Part shown: in pieces, positions 6,140 through 9,985 of the stretch
Position numbering within the stretch: the first letter of the stretch is position 1
Layout: the number at the start of each line of letters is the position of its first letter
NCBI GenBank assembly: GCA_030523505.1
Contig: JAUNIK010000069.1
Coordinates: 1-9,985 of the forward strand
Length of the DNA stretch: 9,985 nt
Reading direction: 5' to 3'
Origin: Prevotellaceae bacterium
GTDB taxonomy: Bacteria; Bacteroidota; Bacteroidia; Bacteroidales; Bacteroidaceae
The notes under the pieces: model-generated
Told to the model about the DNA's origin: nothing
The model's input: only the letters and a program-made list of their open reading frames with translations
Database searches by the model: none
Made by a program: the position numbers and the translations under genes

Positions 6140-6976
6140 ATGTCAAAAATCGATTTGATATCTGGTGAGTGGACCGATCTTATCTTTGAAGGTCGCAACC
6201 AGGCTTACGGTGCCTATCAGCTTCGCAAGGGTACAGGTAAGCGTAATCTTATCTCTATCATTGCTGTAATCGGTCTCGCTATTGCATGTCAGATTGGTCT
6301 TACTCTTAAGAACATCGCTGACGCAGAAGCAGCAAAGAGAGCAGCAATGGATCAGGTAGTCGAACTCTCTGCACTTGAGCAGCCTGAGAAGAAGGAAGCA
6401 AAGGTTGAGCAGAAGAAGGTCGAAGTTGAGCCTGAGAAAGTTGTTGAAAAGGTTAAGAGCTCTATCAAGTTTACCTCTCCTGAGATTAAGAAGGACGATG
6501 AGGTTAAGCCTGAGGAAGAGATGAAGACCCAGGATGAGTTGATGTCAACAAAGACTGCCATCGGTTCATTCGACGTAAAGGGTAACGACGATGCTAACGG
6601 TGAGGTCCTCAAAGCTAAGGAAGTCATCGCACAGCCTGAGCCTCCAAAGGAGGAAGAGCACAAGGTATTCGACGTTGTAGAGCAGATGCCATCATTCCCT
6701 GGTGGTAACGCAGCTCTCATGGAGTACCTCTCTAAGAACGTTAAGTATCCTGTAGTTGCACAGGAGAACGGTGTTCAGGGTCGTGTTGTAGTATCATTCG
6801 TTGTTGAGCGCGACGGTTCTATCACTGACGTGAAGGTCGTTCGTTCAGTTGACCCATCACTCGACCGTGAGGCAGCACGCGTTGTATCAAGCATGCCTAA
6901 GTGGATCCCTGGTAAGCAGAATGGTTCTACTGTACGTGTTAAGTACAATGTACCTGTTGCATTCCGTCTTCAGTAA
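6140..6976 (+). CDS. tonB: TonB, energy transducer to outer-membrane transporters
   Basis: The 278-residue protein links the ExbB/ExbD motor to TonB-dependent transporters. It begins with a cytoplasmic segment containing FEGRNQAYGAYQLRK (16-30), a feature I associate with Bacteroidota TonB proteins. One membrane helix follows (about 37-57), then a charged linker rich in Glu, Lys, Pro and Val (about 75-175) that would span the periplasm, and the C-terminal TonB domain (about 180-278). The domain shows PSFPGGNAALMEYLSKNV, KYP (202-204), GRVVVSFVVERDGSITDVKV and PKWIPGK, all typical. The helix has no histidine, unlike the Ser-His-Leu-Ser face of E. coli TonB. The gene follows the second exbD by 46 bases and precedes the lipoprotein gene by 16; no promoter is visible in either gap. 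Confidence 0.94.
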   Translation: MSKIDLISGEWTDLIFEGRNQAYGAYQLRKGTGKRNLISIIAVIGLAIACQIGLTLKNIADAEAAKRAAMDQVVELSALEQPEKKEAKVEQKKVEVEPEKVVEKVKSSIKFTSPEIKKDDEVKPEEEMKTQDELMSTKTAIGSFDVKGNDDANGEVLKAKEVIAQPEPPKEEEHKVFDVVEQMPSFPGGNAALMEYLSKNVKYPVVAQENGVQGRVVVSFVVERDGSITDVKVVRSVDPSLDREAARVVSSMPKWIPGKQNGSTVRVKYNVPVAFRLQ

Positions 6977-6992
6977 TCTTTAAAAACAAAAG

Positions 6993-7958
6993 ATGAACAA
7001 ACTTACATCTTACATACTCGTAGGATTAACACTATCTACCGGTCTTTTCTCTTCTTGCAACCAGCAGAAGAGTAAAGACGGTAGAACAGATACATATTCG
7101 TCAGGAGCGATCACTTTCGCTTCTGACGAAAGTTTTAGTCCTATCATCGAAGAGGAACGCGAACTCTTCGAACAAGTCTATACAGACGCACATCTGACTC
7201 CTATATACACCAGCGAGACAGAAGCAATACAAATGCTCCTCGATGGTAAGGTATCAATGGCTATCACTTCGCGTGATTTCAAAGAGGGTGAGCTAGCTCA
7301 CTTGAAACTCAACAAAGGTTTCCCTCTCACAATCAAGTTCGCTTACGATGGACTTGCACTTATCCAGAACAAAGCAAATACTGATTCACTGATCAGTATG
7401 AAAGATATACGCCGAATACTCACAGGTGAGGTTACACGCTGGAACGAGATTTATCCAAACTCAAAGAACGGCGAGATCACTTTGGTATTCGATAATCCTA
7501 AATCATCAACCGTTCACTGGGTTGAGGATTCTATCCTCGGCGGCAAACCAATCACATCTCCGAATGTGAGAGCAGTTGACAAGGTAGAGGATGTAATCAA
7601 ATATGTAGAAGAGAATCGCGACGCCATCGGCGTTCTGGGCAGTAACTGGCTCAACGACCGACGCGACTCTACAAACCTCACATTCCGCAAGGAGATTCGT
7701 CCAATGGCTGTAACAAACCTCGATGTTGCAAACGAGCGCAACTCATACAAGCCATACCAGTATTATTTCTGGAACGACTCCTACCCTCTCACGCGTACAT
7801 TATATATATTACTTAATGACACGCACATGGGCTTGCCTACAGGATTCAAGAACTTCATAATCTCACAGGACCGCGGACAGCTGGTAATCCTCAAGGCAGG
7901 ACTCCTCCCAGCCTATGGCAGAATCGCCATTCGCGATGTCAGGGTGAATGAAGATTAA
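6993..7958 (+). CDS. PstS-like periplasmic substrate-binding lipoprotein
   Basis: The 321-residue product begins with a lipoprotein signal peptide: a hydrophobic stretch ending LFSSC, with Cys22 as the predicted lipidated residue. The following residues, NQQKSKDG, do not form an acidic cluster like the surface-export signal described in Bacteroidota, so it more likely faces the periplasm. Residues about 39-315 resemble PstS-type phosphate-binding proteins: ITFASDESF, a MAITSRDF segment near 88-95, and IRRILTGEVTRWNEI (about 136-150), which matches the family's I-F-x-G-x-I-x-x-W-N motif, followed by NPKSSTV where a phosphate-binding Ser/Thr loop would lie. No pstC, pstA, pstB or phoU gene is nearby. 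It sits 16 bases after tonB, so it is probably part of the Ton operon. Phosphate binding is inferred from family only; codon bias is weaker than in its neighbours. Confidence 0.8.
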   Translation: MNKLTSYILVGLTLSTGLFSSCNQQKSKDGRTDTYSSGAITFASDESFSPIIEEERELFEQVYTDAHLTPIYTSETEAIQMLLDGKVSMAITSRDFKEGELAHLKLNKGFPLTIKFAYDGLALIQNKANTDSLISMKDIRRILTGEVTRWNEIYPNSKNGEITLVFDNPKSSTVHWVEDSILGGKPITSPNVRAVDKVEDVIKYVEENRDAIGVLGSNWLNDRRDSTNLTFRKEIRPMAVTNLDVANERNSYKPYQYYFWNDSYPLTRTLYILLNDTHMGLPTGFKNFIISQDRGQLVILKAGLLPAYGRIAIRDVRVNED

Positions 7959-8067
7959 TTCTTAAAAAAAGCAAAAGTAAAGAAACCTTTTTCAATCTCT
8001 GTAGTCTAGAAAGATAGAGAGTGATAATTCTATATAGCGACATTAATTAGAAAGAAACTTTAAAATT

Positions 8068-9486
8068 ATGAAGACAATTAAATATTTCGTTATCGGAGCT
8101 ATGCTGACGATAGTTGGCGCTCCTGCTATGGCACAGGTTGACAGCAAGGCTGCTGTAAACCAGGTAAAGGAAATCCTCAAGTCAAAGGCTGCTGATGCTG
8201 ACAAGCAGATTGCCAACATAGCAAAACCTTTCAAGAAGGATCCTGCAACACTCGTTGCAATCGGTCGTGAGTTTCTCCGCGCAGACAAGGTAGCAAAGGC
8301 TGAGGAGTACGCAACTCTCGCTCTTGCTAAGAACAAGAAGTTCGGTGACGCTTACATTCTTCTCGGTGATGTTGCTATCCACAACGACAATGGTGGTAAG
8401 GCAGCAGAGCAGTTCCAGCAGGCTATGTACATGGAGCCTACAAACCCAGAGGGCTATCGCCGCTACGCTAACCTCATGGCTGCAGCAAGCCCTGCTTCTT
8501 CAGTAGACGCTCTCGAGCAGCTTCGCAAGAATGTTCCTGACTATCCAGTAGACCTCCTCGCAGCTGAGATCTACGACCGTGCAGGTAACATCCCACAGGC
8601 TATCGAGTACTACGCAAAGGCTCCATTGAACAAGATGAAGGACAGCCAGCTTGCTTCTTACGCAACTGACCTCTTCCTCTCAGGTAAGTTCGACAAGTCT
8701 CTCGAGGTTGCTCAGTTCGGTGTTCAGAAGTCTCCACGCAACGCTGCATTCAACCGTCTTTCTCTCTTCAACCTCACAGAGAAGAAGGAGTTCGAGAAGG
8801 CAGTTTCATTCGGTGAGAAGCTTTTCAACGCATCTGACTCTGCAAAGATCTCTACTTTCGACCACAAGTACATGGCTATCGCTTACACTGGTGCAAAGAA
8901 TTTCGAGAAGGCTGTTGCTCAGTACAAGGAGATTGTAAACCTTGCAGACGTTACTGCTGAGGACAAGGCTGACGCTTTGAAGGGTATCGCTGACACATAC
9001 TCAGCAAACGATGAATATACAAAGGCTATCCCTGCTTACAAGGAGTACCTCGCTGCTAAGAAGGACGCTACAGCTACTGACTATGCTGGTCTTGGTACAA
9101 TCTGCATGAACTATGCTAACGGACTCACAGGCGCAGAGCAGGAAGTTGCTGTTGCAGAGGCTGATCAGGTTTACGCTGACCTCGCTGCTAAGTTCGAGGA
9201 CGCTGCTGAGTTCGCTGCATTCCAGCGTGCACGCGTTGCTGGTATCATCGACCCAGACTTGAAGAAGGGTGCTGCAAAGCCTCACTACGACAAACTCATC
9301 GAGGTTATCACAAAGGACGGCCGTATCGAGGGTACATCAAAGACTCGTCTTATCCAGGCTCTCACATACAACATGATCTACGCTCTCCAGATCAAGAACG
9401 ATGTTCCTACATCTAAGACATACGCTGAGCAGATTCTCCAGTATGATCCAGAGAACGAGCAGGCTAAGCTTGTTAGCGAGTTGTAA
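8068..9486 (+). CDS. Exported tetratricopeptide-repeat protein, function unknown
   Basis: This 472-residue protein starts with a clear Sec signal peptide (basic MKTIK, hydrophobic core, AMA before Gln23), so the mature protein is periplasmic or attached to the outer membrane from inside; Cys is absent at the cleavage site. The rest is almost entirely helical with TPR-like repeats, most obvious at about residues 60-93, 94-128, 163-190, 198-228, 270-295, 305-338 and 432-465, each with the small-residue/aromatic spacing of TPR helix pairs. Such arrays bind partner proteins; no catalytic motif is visible. It is the last gene of the unit, 109 bases after the lipoprotein gene, in a gap with no TAnnTTTG element, and is followed by a strong terminator. 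Codon use is highly biased towards the set seen in exbB, suggesting an abundant protein. A scaffold role in Ton or envelope function is an inference. Confidence 0.85.
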   Translation: MKTIKYFVIGAMLTIVGAPAMAQVDSKAAVNQVKEILKSKAADADKQIANIAKPFKKDPATLVAIGREFLRADKVAKAEEYATLALAKNKKFGDAYILLGDVAIHNDNGGKAAEQFQQAMYMEPTNPEGYRRYANLMAAASPASSVDALEQLRKNVPDYPVDLLAAEIYDRAGNIPQAIEYYAKAPLNKMKDSQLASYATDLFLSGKFDKSLEVAQFGVQKSPRNAAFNRLSLFNLTEKKEFEKAVSFGEKLFNASDSAKISTFDHKYMAIAYTGAKNFEKAVAQYKEIVNLADVTAEDKADALKGIADTYSANDEYTKAIPAYKEYLAAKKDATATDYAGLGTICMNYANGLTGAEQEVAVAEADQVYADLAAKFEDAAEFAAFQRARVAGIIDPDLKKGAAKPHYDKLIEVITKDGRIEGTSKTRLIQALTYNMIYALQIKNDVPTSKTYAEQILQYDPENEQAKLVSEL

Positions 9487-9516
9487 TCAAAAGGGATTTT
9501 AATAATTCAAATAACC

Positions 9517-9551
9517 AAAGGGGTGAGATCATTTCTCACCCCTTTAATTTT
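9517..9551 (+). terminator. Intrinsic terminator of the Ton/TPR transcription unit
   Basis: A perfect 12-bp stem (9517-9528 with 9534-9545, AAAGGGGTGAGA and its complement) closes a five-base loop and is followed by AATTTT. It starts 30 bases after the TPR stop codon. The stem is long and G/C-rich in its middle; the T-run is short and interrupted by two A, which is tolerable for a terminator. On the other strand no T-run follows, so it mainly serves plus-strand transcription. Confidence 0.85.
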
Positions 9552-9577
9552 GCCATAAATAAAGCAGAATTAGACAC

Positions 9578-9605
9578 AAAAAAAGCCCCACCGAAGTGGA
9601 GCTTT
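9578..9605 (-). terminator. Intrinsic terminator of the ferredoxin gene
   Basis: Read on the minus strand, AAAGCTCCAC and GTGGGGCTTT (9596-9605 and 9582-9591) form a 10-bp stem with one T-G pair around a C(UUCG)G tetraloop, an extra-stable hairpin cap. Seven T follow in the transcript (9578-9584, the last three shared with the stem end). It lies 24 bases after the ferredoxin stop codon. Confidence 0.92.
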
Positions 9606-9629
9606 GTTCTTTTGTTGTATCGTGACTGA

Positions 9630-9797
9630 TTAGCCCTGAGCGATAGCCTCGTTTGGACAAACATCAGCACATGTGCCGCACTCTGTGCAAACCTCAGGAT
9701 CAATTGAATACTTCTCGCCCTCAGAAATAGCACCTGATGGACACTCGTCAATACATGTACCACATGCGATACAATCTTCGCTAATAACGTAAGCCAT
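9630..9797 (-). CDS. Small 2[4Fe-4S] ferredoxin
   Basis: On the minus strand, ATG at 9797 opens a 55-codon frame ending with TAA at 9630. The protein is a bacterial-type ferredoxin of the normal length for clostridial-type carriers: two motifs C-x2-C-x2-C-x3-C-P, at Cys9, 12, 15, 19 and Cys37, 40, 43, 47, with Pro20 and Pro48. In such folds three cysteines of one motif and the last of the other hold each cluster. It begins MAYVISEDCIACGTC and is strongly acidic, as expected of a soluble electron carrier. It would pass low-potential electrons between anaerobic enzymes such as pyruvate:ferredoxin oxidoreductase, hydrogenase or Rnf; the partner is not identifiable here. It is a single-gene unit with its own promoter element and terminator, convergent to the TPR gene. 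Confidence 0.97.
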   Translation of the reverse strand: MAYVISEDCIACGTCIDECPSGAISEGEKYSIDPEVCTECGTCADVCPNEAIAQG

Positions 9798-9844
9798 AAT
9801 AATATAATTTTAAATTGTTACTAATGTTACAAACTTATGTAGTG

Positions 9845-9852
9845 CAAAGTTA
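9845..9852 (-). promoter_or_regulatory. -7 promoter element of the ferredoxin gene
   Basis: On the minus strand TAACTTTG is a perfect match to TAnnTTTG, 47 bases upstream of the ferredoxin ATG, predicting a leader of about 40 nt that is A/T-rich near the start codon. No TTTG-like -33 element occurs at the expected 19-21-base distance; the inverted repeat at 9868-9885 covers that position instead, which would fit a promoter that relies on an activator or is controlled by a repressor. Confidence 0.7.
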
Positions 9853-9867
9853 CTATTTTTAATTGAA

Positions 9868-9885
9868 ATACCTACTATTAGGTAT
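9868..9885. promoter_or_regulatory. Inverted repeat ATACCTA-N4-TAGGTAT, candidate operator of the ferredoxin gene
   Basis: Two perfect 7-bp arms flank CTAT. The centre lies about 24 bases upstream of the -7 element, overlapping where the -33 element should be. The spacing and symmetry suit a dimeric helix-turn-helix regulator. The outer bases ATACC/GGTAT recall the ends of IscR (Rrf2-type) sites, but those are longer (about 25 bp), so that link is only a suggestion. The remaining bases to the window end (9886-9985) are A/T-rich and show no gene. Confidence 0.5.
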
Positions 9886-9985
9886 GACTTTTTTTGCTCA
9901 TTTATTGAATAAAACGCAAATATGGCATAAATAAACAACAAAAAGCCCAAATTTCAAGAAATAAAATTAGATTTTACCGACTATT

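Noticed and set aside
5494..6198. 234-codon antisense frame across the second exbD and the start of tonB
   Set aside because: Spans the gap between two well supported genes; leucine/valine-rich shadow translation without a domain.
6993..7958. Complete Pst phosphate transporter
   Set aside because: Only the binding-protein-like gene is present; no permease, ATPase or phoU lies in the window.
7959..8067. Separate promoter for the TPR gene
   Set aside because: No TAnnTTTG element occurs in this gap. TCTCT/AGAGA near 7996-8021 is a weak inverted repeat without a T-run, so neither a promoter nor a terminator is claimed.
9536..9763. 75-codon minus-strand frame overlapping the ferredoxin gene
   Set aside because: Different frame from the ferredoxin, runs through both terminators; the 55-codon frame has two complete cluster motifs.

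Overview
The window looks like chromosomal DNA from a Bacteroidota species, most likely order Bacteroidales and probably a Prevotella-like genus. The evidence is: five copies of the Bacteroidota primary promoter -7 element TAnnTTTG, each placed sensibly in front of a gene or RNA; A/T-rich leaders without Shine-Dalgarno sequences; an ExbB-ExbD-ExbD-TonB gene order with Bacteroidota-type TonB and long ExbD proteins; and a long, C-terminally extended LptG-family permease. The genus is inference from protein style only. No mobile element, CRISPR array or clear sign of horizontal transfer was seen.

Layout. Positions 1-60 hold the 5' three quarters of a CAU-anticodon tRNA (probably elongator tRNA-Met) on the minus strand, cut by the window edge, with its own promoter at 138-169. 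Divergent to it, from 315, is an LptF/LptG-family lipopolysaccharide-export permease. Its promoter sits so close to a GTG start that the mRNA is probably leaderless. The 344-base gap before the next gene is not empty: a promoter at 2347-2379 precedes about 200 nt that fold into a long, nested, rod-like RNA with a 17-bp terminal stem. It could be a 6S RNA (ssrS) or a structured leader of the next gene, a class I (aspartate-type) aminotransferase at 2603-3796.

From about 3863 a second transcription unit encodes the energy-transducing Ton complex: a four-helix ExbB, two tandem ExbD paralogues with enlarged periplasmic domains, and TonB. It continues into a PstS-like substrate-binding lipoprotein and an exported TPR protein, and ends at a strong terminator at 9517-9551. 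ExbB/ExbD would convert the proton-motive force into motion of TonB, which opens TonB-dependent (SusC-type) outer-membrane transporters. The lipoprotein and the TPR protein are the open question: they have no pst permease genes beside them, and their position suggests a periplasmic or outer-membrane job linked to Ton function.

Convergent to this unit, on the minus strand, is a 55-residue 2[4Fe-4S] ferredoxin gene (9630-9797) with its own UUCG-capped terminator and a palindromic candidate operator upstream of its -7 element. The last ~100 bases (9886-9985) show no gene.

Most of the window is ordinary housekeeping sequence. The items most worth a second look are the structured RNA before the aminotransferase gene, the apparently leaderless lptG-type gene, the palindromes in two promoters, and the Ton operon's two extra envelope genes.
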